Source: QHWT01 sp963755695 (GTDB taxonomy: Bacteria; Acidobacteriota; Vicinamibacteria; Vicinamibacterales; 2-12-FULL-66-21). From it: a stretch of 64,000 nt of DNA. The notes under the pieces are model-generated. The model saw only the letters and a list, made by a program, of their open reading frames with translations. It ran no database searches and was not told where the DNA came from. Made by a program: the position numbers and the translations under genes. Location of the stretch: the NCBI GenBank assembly GCA_963755695.1, contig CAVWLB010000010.1, positions 2,356,001 through 2,420,000 of the forward strand, written 5' to 3'. Shown here piece by piece: positions 15,853 through 24,962 of this stretch (position 1 is its first letter; each line of letters starts with the position of its first letter).

Positions 15853-16678
15853 CGAATCGTCGCGCGACATCGGCAAAGGCGGAAGTCGGACCCCGCCACC
15901 GCAAATCTTCGACATTCTCGAACAGATCGATATCCGTCCGCAGCGTCGCGAGATCCCGGAAAAGAAAGGCTCGATCGCGATCGCGCCCGAGGGTCATCGC
16001 GAGCCGCGCGGGGTTGAACGCGTTCACCGACCATGTTCGCCAGTCTTCTGGGATGTGTTCCAGGTGGGCGAACCGGGCGAGCACCACGGCAGCCGACTTC
16101 GCGCCCCAGCCGGCAAGGCCGGGATACCCGTCGGCGGCGTCTCCTACGAGCGCAAGATAATCAGGAATCGACGCGGGCGGAACGCCGAACTTCTCGACGA
16201 CCTGCTGCTCACCACGGATCGCGTTGGTGCGGCGGTTCAACTGCACCACCCGAGTGCCGCGCACACACTGGGCGAGATCCTTGTCCGGCGTGCAGATGAT
16301 GACGCGATCGACCTCAGGATCCAGCGCTGCCCTGGTGGCCCCTGCAGCGAGCCCATCGTCGGCTTCGAATTCGACCATCGGCCACACCGCGATCCCCAAC
16401 GCGGAGAGGGCGTCCTCGAGCAGGGGAAACTGGGCGAGCAAATCGGGTTCGACACCGGCGCTGGTTTTATAGCCAGGCCATAGCTCGTTACGGAACGATT
16501 CGACCACGTGATCGGTTGCAACCGCGATGTGCGTCGCGCCGCGGTTAATCATGCCGAGGACGGAACCGACAACGCCGCGAACGGCCGCGATTTCATGTCC
16601 GTTCGCGTCGCGAGCCGACGGCAGCGCATGGTAGTGGCGAAACAGTTCGTAGGTACCGTCGATGAGATGGACGTCCAT
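15830..16678 (-). CDS. 5'-3' exonuclease / flap endonuclease-like protein
   Basis: The 282-residue protein corresponds to the 5'-nuclease domain of DNA polymerase I (XPG/ExoIX superfamily) as a stand-alone protein. Acidic metal-binding positions appear in VHLIDGTYELFRHYHAL, AVATDHVVESFRNELWPGYK, EFEADDGLAAGA, IICTPDKDLAQCV and DYLALVGDAADGYPG. A helix-hairpin-helix region (GLAGWGAKSAAVVLA) follows for DNA binding. It probably removes RNA primers or flaps in replication and repair. ATG 16678 is the first start of the frame. The overlap with a secreted fucosidase gene is probably only physical; no functional link is obvious. Confidence 0.9.
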   Translation of the reverse strand: MDVHLIDGTYELFRHYHALPSARDANGHEIAAVRGVVGSVLGMINRGATHIAVATDHVVESFRNELWPGYKTSAGVEPDLLAQFPLLEDALSALGIAVWPMVEFEADDGLAAGATRAALDPEVDRVIICTPDKDLAQCVRGTRVVQLNRRTNAIRGEQQVVEKFGVPPASIPDYLALVGDAADGYPGLAGWGAKSAAVVLARFAHLEHIPEDWRTWSVNAFNPARLAMTLGRDRDRAFLFRDLATLRTDIDLFENVEDLRWRGPTSAFADVARRFDAAVPTL

Positions 16679-16864
16679 GGGTTACTCGAGGTGCGAGGCG
16701 CTCGTCGCGATGTGCCGGGTGCGCTTGTCCGCCGTAGCGCGAAGCGTGACTTTCGCCGCCCGTTCGCGTAACGATACGCGCCCAGCCGTCGTCAAATAGG
16801 ACGAACAGTTATCGGTTCCGCGCGTAGCGCCGTTCGCCGGCGGCAGTATTGATCATCCGAGCCT

Positions 16865-18121
16865 ATGCCTCATCGCAACGTAGAACACGTCCATGCCGCG
16901 CCGGTCTCACCGTCGTGGACGCCGGATACCCAAGCGGACAAGGATGCCGTTCGCGAACAGCTCGGGCGTATCCTGTCCAGCACCACGTTCCGCAACAGCA
17001 GGCGATTCCCTCCGTTCCTCCGCTACACCGTCGAGCACGCGCTGGGTTCCGGCGAGCCGTTGAAGGAGCGGACCATTGGGCAAGAGGTCTTTGGCCGCGA
17101 GCCCCGCTACGACACAGCCCTGGATCCGATTGTCCGGATGACCGCTGCGGAAGTGCGCAAGCGCCTGGCGCATTATTACCAGCAACAGCAGCACACAGCC
17201 GAAATGGTCATCTCGTACCAGCCCGGCTCGTACGTTCCCGACTTCCACTCTCCGCATCCTGTGACGCTCCCCGCGACGGAGGTCACCGCGTTCTCTCCGT
17301 CGCCGCCACGGGAATGGACGCGGCGCTCTTCGGATCGCTGGATGGCTCGCGCCACCGTTGCGGCGCTGGCAATCCTCGTGGTCGCGTTGGTCGGTACGGT
17401 GCCCTGGCGCCGCGCGGTGCCGCAAAATGCAGCAGATCGCTTCTGGTCCCCCCTCCTGACCCAACCGGCGCCAATGCTGATTTGCATTGGCGATCCTCTC
17501 AGGGCGCGCCCGCAGATCGAGGACGGCGTCGATACTGAGCCAAATGCCGAGGACCTCACGGTCGCCGAATTTCTGAGCAGCCACTCAGTGCGCTACACGG
17601 ATGCCGTCAGTCTAGGCCTCCTGACCGGCGAGCTTCGGGTCCGCGGCAAGTCGTTCAGTGTGCGCCGACCGGGCGCAACCGAACTAAAGGATCTGCGTGA
17701 GGGGCCGGTCGTCCTGATTGGCGGGTTCAACAATCCGTGGACGCTGCGCCTGAGCGAGGGGCTGCGGTTCACTCTTGCCACTGACGATCGCGGAAATTAC
17801 ATCCGGGACCGAGACCGCCCCACCGATCGCCAATGGCATCTGGGAACCCAGGACACTAGGATAAAGGACGTGACGCAGACCTACGGCCTGATCACGCGAG
17901 TGCAGGAGCCTGACACGGGTCAATGGGTGCTTGCGGTATCTGGCCTGATGCTGGGGACCAGGGCGGCCGCGGAATGCCTCCTAGATGCCGGCTGCCTGGG
18001 CTCGGCCGAGTCACTCGGCAAGGCAGGAAGGGGCGGGTCCGACGTGCAGATAGTGGTGTCCGCCGCCGTGATCGGGGAGGATTCCGGGGCGCCGCAAGTC
18101 GTCGCCGTCCACACTTGGTGA
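16865..18121 (+). CDS. Membrane-anchored protein with N-terminal DNA-binding-like domain
   Basis: A 418-residue protein of a type frequent in Acidobacteriota. Residues about 28-125 form a conserved domain (RILSSTTFRNSRRFPPFLRY, LKERTIGQEVFGREPRYDT, DPIVRMTAAEVRKRLAHYY) resembling the winged-helix-like N-terminal domain of many acidobacterial membrane regulators, sometimes labelled adenylate cyclase-like. One transmembrane helix follows at about 160-182 (ATVAALAILVVALVGTVPW). The remaining 230 residues face outside and include MLICIGDP and GPVVLIGGFNNPWTLRL. The ToxR-like layout suggests sensing outside and regulation inside. It lies just upstream of the TonB receptor. Function is inferred. 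Confidence 0.7.
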   Translation: MPHRNVEHVHAAPVSPSWTPDTQADKDAVREQLGRILSSTTFRNSRRFPPFLRYTVEHALGSGEPLKERTIGQEVFGREPRYDTALDPIVRMTAAEVRKRLAHYYQQQQHTAEMVISYQPGSYVPDFHSPHPVTLPATEVTAFSPSPPREWTRRSSDRWMARATVAALAILVVALVGTVPWRRAVPQNAADRFWSPLLTQPAPMLICIGDPLRARPQIEDGVDTEPNAEDLTVAEFLSSHSVRYTDAVSLGLLTGELRVRGKSFSVRRPGATELKDLREGPVVLIGGFNNPWTLRLSEGLRFTLATDDRGNYIRDRDRPTDRQWHLGTQDTRIKDVTQTYGLITRVQEPDTGQWVLAVSGLMLGTRAAAECLLDAGCLGSAESLGKAGRGGSDVQIVVSAAVIGEDSGAPQVVAVHTW

Positions 18122-18249
18122 CACACCGGCGCTGGGACGCGCCGCACTCGGGGCCGTCCGAAACCCCTTCCAGAGAGGGCCCGTGGAGAGTCGCTCAAAT
18201 CCGGCTAACCCACAGACCCGCCCGAAGATCCCTTGACCCGACCGTTCTG

Positions 18250-18300
18250 GTAACGAGCTGTATCGTTACGCTTGTTTTCCGTAACAAACGGGGGTATAAC
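18250..18300 (+). promoter_or_regulatory. Promoter with palindromic operator upstream of the TonB receptor gene
   Basis: GTAACGA at 18250-18256 and TCGTTAC at 18263-18269 form a perfect inverted repeat around 6 bases. Immediately after come TTGTTT at 18272-18277 and TATAAC at 18295-18300, separated by 17 bases, a sigma-70-like promoter. Another GTAAC occurs inside the spacer at 18281-18285. The transcript would have a leader of about 64 bases before GTG 18371. The palindrome is a candidate binding site for a regulator of receptor expression. Confidence 0.45.
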
Positions 18301-18370
18301 CTCTCGGTCCGTCCCGTTCCGGTACCGGACGACACAAGGAATCCCTGCGCTCTCGGAGAAGGAGGAGTCT

Positions 18371-21300
18371 GTGGGCGAGTGTGTTTCTCGTAAGGCGAGC
18401 TCTGCTCTGCTCGTCGCTGTTCTAACGTTCGTTGCAATCGGTCTTACGGCGCCCCCCGTCATCGGGCAGATTCTCTACGGCAGCATTGTTGGCATCGTGA
18501 AGGACTCCCAGGGGGCAGTGATCCCCGGGGCAACCGTCACCATCGTCAACAAGGAAACCAACCTCACACGCGAAACGACAACGAATACTGAGGGTGCTTA
18601 CAACCTCACGAACGTGCTGCCGGGACAGTACGACGTCAAAGTTTCGCTCTCCGGCTTCCGTGAATCCGTGCGCTCGAACGTGCCGGTCACGATCAGCCAG
18701 ATCAGCCGCGTCGACGTCGCGCTCGAAGTCGGCACGCTGTCGGAAACCGTCACCGTCGCATCTGAGGCGCAACTGCTGCAGACCGACAAGGCCGACGTGC
18801 ACACCGAGATCAAGTCAGCGGAATTGACGGCAATGCCGCTGAATCGGTTCCGCAACTACCAGGCGCTGATGAACCTGGTTCCCGGCACCACGCCGATGGC
18901 GTTCGGAAACGCCGAAACCGACACGCCGGCGCGCTCGCTCGCGACCAACGTGAACGGCCAGGTGAACACGAACAACACGACCCGCACCGACGGCGCCACG
19001 AACATGAACATCTGGCTGCCGAACCACAACATGTACATCTCGCCGGCCGAGACCGTCGACACCGTCAACGTGTCGACCAGCAGCTTCGACGCCGAGCAGG
19101 GGAACGCGGGCGGCGCGGCGGTGACCGTCATCACCAAGTCGGGCACCAACAACTTCAAGGGATCGGCGTTCGAGTTCTACAACAGCGACAAGCTGAACGC
19201 GACGCCGCGATTCTTCGGCGCGGGCGAACGTCCCCGACAAGCTGCCGTTGAAGGCCAACACCTACGGCGGCACGCTCGGCGGCCCGATCAGCAAGAACAA
19301 GGTGTTCTTCTTCAGGTCGTTCGAGGGCTTCCGCAGAGACCAGAGCCTGGTCACGCTCTTCAGCGTTCCTGATGCCCGGCTCCGGGCCGGCGACTTCAGC
19401 CAGGCGCTGAACGCGAACGGCAGCCTCCAGCAGATCTACGATCCGGCGACCGGAGGCGTCAATGGCGCTGGCCGCACGCAGTTCGACAACAACGTCATTC
19501 CGGCCGACCGGCTGGATCCGATTGCGCTGAGAGTGCTGCAGCTGTTCCCGCAGCCGAACACGGCGGGCATCGGCACCGGCGGGTTGACCAACAACTACCA
19601 GCGTCGGGAAGACCGCACCTTCGCGCGCGACAACTTCGACGGGAAGGTGAACTGGAATCGCACCGCGGCACACCAGATCTGGGGCAAGTTCAGCCACATG
19701 AATGCCACGGTCGACGACCTGACGAACTATCTTGGGCCGGATCCGAACGCCGACGGAGACGGTGGTTTCACTAAGGTGTGGCAGGCGACTGCCGGCCAGA
19801 CCTGGACGCTCTCACCGACCCTGCTGATGGACATGACGTTCGGCTACGGGCGCCAGAAACAGGACGTGCTTCGGTCCCGACTTCCAGGCCGGCAACTACG
19901 GCCTCGACGTCCTCGGCATCCCCGGCACGAACGATCAGGGGAACGATAACTTCGACTTCCGCGATCGCTACGCCGGGTACCCGCAGTTCAACTTCACGAC
20001 GTTCAGCGCCGTCGGCAACCGCGACGGCTGGAACCCGATCTTCCGCGACGAGCGGACCTACTCGCTGGCCACCAACATCACCAAGGTCAAGGGACGCCAC
20101 GACATCCGCGGCGGATATCTGCTCAACTACTTCTATCTGGATCACTGGCAGCCGGAGACCGGCAATCCGCGCGGTCGTTCACTTCAACGGCGCGGTCACG
20201 GCGCTCAACGCGCCAGGCGCACAGACGAACAACTTCTACAACCAGTCTACGCCTCGTTCCTGCTCGGCCTGGTGGGCACGCCGGCCAAGAGCGTCCAGAA
20301 CGAGCTGATGACCGCGCGCGAGTGGCAGCACTCGTTCTACCTGCGCGACCGCTGGACGCCAACGGCGAAACTGACCCTCGACCTCGGCGTGCGCTACGAG
20401 CTCTACCCGATCATGCATCGTGCGGACGGCCGCGGCGTCGATCGCCTCGACCTCGAACCCGATCCGGCGCTCGACGTGCTGATCGCGGGCCGCGGCGGCA
20501 ATTCGCAGAACAACGGCATGAAGATGAGCTGGAACAACTTCGCGCCGCGTCTCGGCGCGATCTATCGTCTCAACGACGACACCGTGTTCCGCACCGGCTA
20601 CGGCATCACCTACAACGCGACGCCGTGGGCGCGCGCGGTGCGCGGCGACAACGACTACCCGATCACGCTCGCGTCGAGCTTCCCGAACGTCGACTCGTTC
20701 GGCTTCTTCAACACGTTCGAGCAGGGTGTTCCGATCATCAACTCGCCCGACCAGAGCAGCGGCCGCGTACCGCTGGATCGCGCGGCGGCCGAATACACCC
20801 CGGAGGTCGGCAACGTCGATCGCGGCTACGTCCAGACCTGGAACGTCGCGTTCGAACGCCGGATCGCATGTGCGACACGACCGTGGACGTCGCCTACGTC
20901 GGCGCCAAGGGCACTGACGGCTACGCGGCGCTCGACATCAACGCCCCGCACGGTGCTCGGCACCGGCAACCAGGGCCGTCCGTACTTCAATCTCGGTCGG
21001 GTCATCCGGATCGACTCGTGGGGCGACCGGCTGAAGACGGACTACCAGTCGCTGCAGCTCTCGTTGAACAAGCCGTTCACGCACGGCCTGCTGTTCAAGG
21101 GCGCCTACACTCTGAGCAAGTCGAAGAACCAGAGCGACAACGACGGCCGCGCCACCCTGAACTGGAACACGCCGAGCGAGCTGGGCCGCAACTACGCGCC
21201 GGCCGGCTTCGATCGCCGTCACAACTTCCAGACTTGGCTTTGCCTATTCACTCCCGTGGCAGAGCGGCGGGCAGCTACGACGACGTCTGATGAAGACGAT

Positions 21301-21756
21301 CATCAACGACTGGCAGGTCAACGGCGTGCTGGCGATCGTTCAGCGGAACGCCGTTCACCGTCACCGCGAGCGGCACGTCACTGAACACGCCGAGCAACAC
21401 GCAGACGGGCGACCTGATCGGCTCGTACGACATCCTCGGCAACATCGGCGCGGCGGGCAAGTGGTTCGACACCACGCAGTTCGGCCAGCCGACCGGCGTC
21501 CGGTTCGGCAACACGGGCCGCAACCAGTTCTACGGCCCTGGCGGCTACAACCTCGACTTCTCGCTGTTCCGCTCGTTCCCGATTGGCGGCCAGCGGCGGC
21601 TCGAGGTGCGCATGGAAGCGGGCAACATCCTGAACCATGGCGTCTACAACAACCCGAACGGCGACTTCACGTCGGCTACGTTCGGCCAGATCACCGGCGT
21701 CAGGGGCGAAGTACCCGGAGCGTCAGATCCGCTTCGGCTTGCGCGTGACCTTCTAG
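18371..21756 (+). pseudogene. Oar-like TonB-dependent receptor with carboxypeptidase-regulatory domain, multiple frameshifts
   Basis: GTG 18371 follows AAGGAGGAG. The product starts with a signal peptide (ALLVAVLTFVAIGLTAPPVIG). Next come a carboxypeptidase-regulatory-like domain (GSIVGIVKDSQGAVIPGATV, LPGQYDVKVSLSGF), a plug (ETVDTVNVSTSSFDAEQGN, GGAAVTVITKSGTN), and a beta-barrel ending in ERQIRFGLRVTF at the outer membrane. The frame changes near 19226, 19870, 20168, 20248, 20870, 20950, 21240-21290, 21345 and 21705, yet each segment keeps typical barrel sequence (LNRTAAHQIWGKFSH-like, DRWTPTAKLTLDLGVRYEL, FRSFPIGGQRRLEVRMEAGN). It is either a degraded gene or an intact gene carrying assembly indels; I favour the latter. 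The family imports or binds glycans or other large ligands. Confidence 0.85.
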
Positions 21757-21780
21757 ACGCGACCCCGATCGGGTAATCTG

Positions 21781-21817
21781 CAAGGGCGCGGCGTCAATCG
21801 CCGCGCCCTTGTCTTTT
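21781..21817 (+). terminator. Perfect intrinsic terminator between TonB receptor and TPR gene
   Basis: A 13-bp perfect stem (CAAGGGCGCGGCG at 21781-21793, CGCCGCGCCCTTG at 21799-21811) closes a TCAAT loop and is followed by TCTTTT at 21812-21817. It lies 25 bases after the receptor stop and ends 2 bases before the ATG of the next gene. It should end most receptor transcripts or attenuate expression of the TPR/CRTAC1 pair. Confidence 0.9.
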
Positions 21818-21819
21818 CC

Positions 21820-23214
21820 ATGAGGGTTGTCCCGTTCATCCTGATGCTCGCGCTGCTCGGCGTCGTCACGGCGTCCGCGCAGTCGACGGCTCCCCCGCTT
21901 CCAACGCTCGCGCTCGAGACATACCCGCCCGCGGCGCGTGAGGCGATTGCGCGCGCGCATCGTGACGCGGTCGCGAAGGGAGCGGACGCGGAAGCCACGG
22001 GCGCGCTGGGACGCGTGCTGCACGCCTGGGAGCAGTGGGACGCCGCGCACGAAGCCTACGGGCGGGCGCAGGCGCTCGCGCCGCGCACGTTCGAGTGGCA
22101 CTACCTCGACGCGGTGGTGCTGCAGCGGCTGGCGCGGCCGGGCGAGGCGGCCACCGAACTCGAGCAGGCCCTCGCCGCTTCGCCGGACTACCTGCCGGCT
22201 CGGCTGAAGCTCGCCGAAGCGCGACTCGACGCGGGCGATCTCGCCGAGAGCAAACGCTTGTTCGCCGCGTTGACCGACCCGAACGCAGCGCCGGCACGAG
22301 AGTTCGGCCTTGGACGCATTGCGGCGGCGGAAGGCGCGCACGCTGCCGCCGTCGAACATTTCCAGCGCGCGATCGCGCTCTTCCCCGAGTTCGGGGCGGC
22401 GCACTACGCGCTTGCGCTCTCCTGCCGCGCGCTCGGGCGGCAGGAGGAGGCACGGGCCGCGCTTGCCGAGCACGCGAAGTTTGGCGCCCGCTGGCCCGCA
22501 GTCGCCGACCCTGTTCTGGGAACCGTCACCGGCCTGCGCGAGGATGCCGGCGCGCTCCTGCAACGCGGGATCAAGCTTGCCGGGGACGACGATCTAGACG
22601 GTGCCATTGCGGCTCACGAAGCAGCCGTGAAGCTCGATCCCTCGCTCGCACAGGCGCACGCGAACCTCGTGACACTCTACGGACGCCAGCGAAACTGGGC
22701 GAAGGCGGAAGAGCACTACAAGGCGGTGGTGGCACTTGGCGTGAACGTGGCGGCGGCGCACTACGACTACGGCGTGCTGCTCGGCATGCAGGACCGATGG
22801 GACGAGGCCGCGGACGCCTATCGGCGGGCGCTCGCGGTGAATCCCCTGCACGCGCAGGCGCACAACAATCTCGGCCAGATCGTCGAGCGCACGCGGCAGT
22901 ACGAGGAGGCGGCGGCGGAATATCGACGCGCCGTCGAGAGCCAGCCGACGCTGCGCATCGCGCGCTTCAACCTGGGGCGCATGCTCATCGCGCTCGGGCG
23001 CGATGAGGAGGCGGTCACCGAACTGCAGAAGCTCACGGAGCCGCGGGATGCGGAAGCGCCTCGCTACCTGTTCGCGCTGTCGACCGCGTACGTGCGCACG
23101 GGACACAAGGACGAAGGGGTCAGGTGGGCGACCGAGGCGCGCGATCTCGCGCGGCAGTACGGCGACACGGCGCTGGCCGACGCCATCGATCGCGACCTGG
23201 CGACGATCAAATGA
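21820..23214 (+). CDS. Secreted TPR-repeat protein
   Basis: A 464-residue protein with a signal peptide (RVVPFILMLALLGVVTASAQS) and about 9-10 tetratricopeptide units. Examples are GRVLHAWEQWDAAHEAYGRAQAL near the N terminus, AHNNLGQIVERTRQYEEAAAEY in the middle and ALSTAYVRTGHKDEGVRW near the end. It is probably a periplasmic scaffold. The start codon immediately follows a strong terminator with no obvious ribosome site. Its stop overlaps the start of the CRTAC1-like gene (ATGA), so the two are co-translated. The TonB receptor, TPR, CRTAC1 order is common in Acidobacteriota and suggests a joint role in ligand capture at the envelope. Confidence 0.88.
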   Translation: MRVVPFILMLALLGVVTASAQSTAPPLPTLALETYPPAAREAIARAHRDAVAKGADAEATGALGRVLHAWEQWDAAHEAYGRAQALAPRTFEWHYLDAVVLQRLARPGEAATELEQALAASPDYLPARLKLAEARLDAGDLAESKRLFAALTDPNAAPAREFGLGRIAAAEGAHAAAVEHFQRAIALFPEFGAAHYALALSCRALGRQEEARAALAEHAKFGARWPAVADPVLGTVTGLREDAGALLQRGIKLAGDDDLDGAIAAHEAAVKLDPSLAQAHANLVTLYGRQRNWAKAEEHYKAVVALGVNVAAAHYDYGVLLGMQDRWDEAADAYRRALAVNPLHAQAHNNLGQIVERTRQYEEAAAEYRRAVESQPTLRIARFNLGRMLIALGRDEEAVTELQKLTEPRDAEAPRYLFALSTAYVRTGHKDEGVRWATEARDLARQYGDTALADAIDRDLATIK

Positions 23215-24962
23215 AGGTGCTCTCCTGGCTTGCCGTTCTGGCTGCAGGCCTCATCGCCGGGTCTCGAGACCCCGCCTACCGGAACTCGACGTCCTTGGCG
23301 GTAGGGCGAGTCATGAGACCCGCCGAAAAATCCGGCCCGCTCTTCATTGAATCCGCCGAATCGAGCGGCCTCGAGTTCACCCACGTCAACGGCGCGACCG
23401 GCCAGTACTACATGGCCGAACAGATGGGGGCGGGCGTGGCGCTTTTCGACTACGACAACGACGGCGACCTGGATGTCTTCCTCGTGCAGAGTGGTCCGCT
23501 GGACGACGGGAAGGGGCCGCGTATGTCCGGGCCATCCTGCCGCCTGTTCCGCAACGATCTCGTGGTGGGAGCGGACGGAAAACGGACGCTGCGCTTCACC
23601 GACGTCACCGAACGCGCCGGTCTGGCGCTGCGGACGTACGGCATGGGCGCGGCGGTCGGCGACTATGACGGCGACGGCGACCTCGACCTGTTCGTCACTT
23701 CCTTTGGACCCGACACGCTCTTCCGCAACAACGGCGATGGCACATTCACCGATGTCACCGCCCAGGCGGGTGTCAGCGATCCGCTGTGGAGCACGAGCGC
23801 GGCCTTCATCGATTACGACCGCGACGGCGATCTCGATCTCTTCGTCGCGAACTACCTCGATTTCAGCCTGGCCTCCAACCAGGTCTGCCACGATGCGGTC
23901 GGGACGCGTGACTACTGCAGTCCGCGCTCGTATCACCCGGTGCCCGACAAGCTGTATCGAAACGACGGCAACGGCCGTTTTTCCGACGTGACCGAGGCGT
24001 CGGGAATCAGCAAGGCTGACGGCGCCGGTCTGGGCGTCACGACCGGCGATTACAACGGCGATGGCTGGCCGGATCTCTACGTCGCCAACGATGCGACCCC
24101 CAACCAGTTGTGGATCAACCAGCACGACGGGAGGTTCGTCGATGAAGGTCTGCTGTCGGGCGCGGCGCTCAATGCTGCGGGAAATCCCGAGGGCAGCATG
24201 GGGATTGCCTCGGGGGACTTCAACCTCGATGGATTCGAGGACCTGTTCGTCACCAACATCATTGGCGAGACGTTCGCGCTCTACGTCAACGACGGCAAGG
24301 GCAATTTCGAGGATGCGCGGGTAAAGGCGGGGCTGGCAACTCCCACGGCGGCCTTCACCGGCTTCGGCACGGACTGGTTCGATTACGACAACGACGGATG
24401 GCTCGACCTGTTCATCGCGAACGGAGCGGTCAACATCATCCCCGCGCAGCGCGGCCAGCCGTCACCGTTCCGCATGCGCAATCAACTGTTCCACAACGTC
24501 AACGGACAGTTCAGGGAAGTGACCAGTGAGGCCGGCCCCGCGTTCGAACGCGCGGAGATCGGCCGCGGCGCCGCCTTTGGCGATCTCGACAACGACGGAG
24601 ACGTCGATCTCGTCGTCACCAACAACGGCGGTCCAGTAAGGCTGCTGCTGAATCAGGCCCAGGAATTGGGATCCGCCAATCACTGGCTCAGCGTCCGCGC
24701 CGAGGATGGCCCCAAAAACCGTTTCGGGGTCGGCGCGCTGGTCGGTGTCGAACGGGCGGGCAAGCCGACGCTCTGGCGGCGCGTCCGGACCGACGGAAGC
24801 TACTTATCCGCGGGCGACGTGCGGGTACACTTCGGCCTCGGCGCGCAGCCGACCATAACCGCCATCGTGGTCCAGTGGCAGGATGGCACTCGCGAACGGT
24901 GGACGGACATCAAGAGTGACCGCCTCGTCACGCTCACTCGCGGTACTACCGTGTCGAAGTGA
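23211..24962 (+). CDS. CRTAC1-like FG-GAP/VCBS repeat protein with ASPIC/UnbV domain
   Basis: A 583-residue exported protein. After a short hydrophobic N terminus (MKVLSWLAVLAAGLIAGS) come 7 or so FG-GAP/VCBS repeats with calcium-binding DxDxDG loops (FDYDNDGDLDVFLV, GDYDGDGDLDLFVT, DYDRDGDLDLFVANY, DYNGDGWPDLYVAND, FNLDGFEDLFVTN). These fold as an integrin-like beta-propeller. The C terminus is an ASPIC/UnbV domain (NHWLSVRAEDGPKNRFG through VVQWQDGTRERWTD). ATG 23211 overlaps the TPR stop by 4 bases, which decides the start over an upstream in-frame codon at 23124. It is probably extracellular or outer-membrane associated. The 3' end overlaps the convergent symporter gene by 17 bases. Confidence 0.92.
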   Translation: MKVLSWLAVLAAGLIAGSRDPAYRNSTSLAVGRVMRPAEKSGPLFIESAESSGLEFTHVNGATGQYYMAEQMGAGVALFDYDNDGDLDVFLVQSGPLDDGKGPRMSGPSCRLFRNDLVVGADGKRTLRFTDVTERAGLALRTYGMGAAVGDYDGDGDLDLFVTSFGPDTLFRNNGDGTFTDVTAQAGVSDPLWSTSAAFIDYDRDGDLDLFVANYLDFSLASNQVCHDAVGTRDYCSPRSYHPVPDKLYRNDGNGRFSDVTEASGISKADGAGLGVTTGDYNGDGWPDLYVANDATPNQLWINQHDGRFVDEGLLSGAALNAAGNPEGSMGIASGDFNLDGFEDLFVTNIIGETFALYVNDGKGNFEDARVKAGLATPTAAFTGFGTDWFDYDNDGWLDLFIANGAVNIIPAQRGQPSPFRMRNQLFHNVNGQFREVTSEAGPAFERAEIGRGAAFGDLDNDGDVDLVVTNNGGPVRLLLNQAQELGSANHWLSVRAEDGPKNRFGVGALVGVERAGKPTLWRRVRTDGSYLSAGDVRVHFGLGAQPTITAIVVQWQDGTRERWTDIKSDRLVTLTRGTTVSK

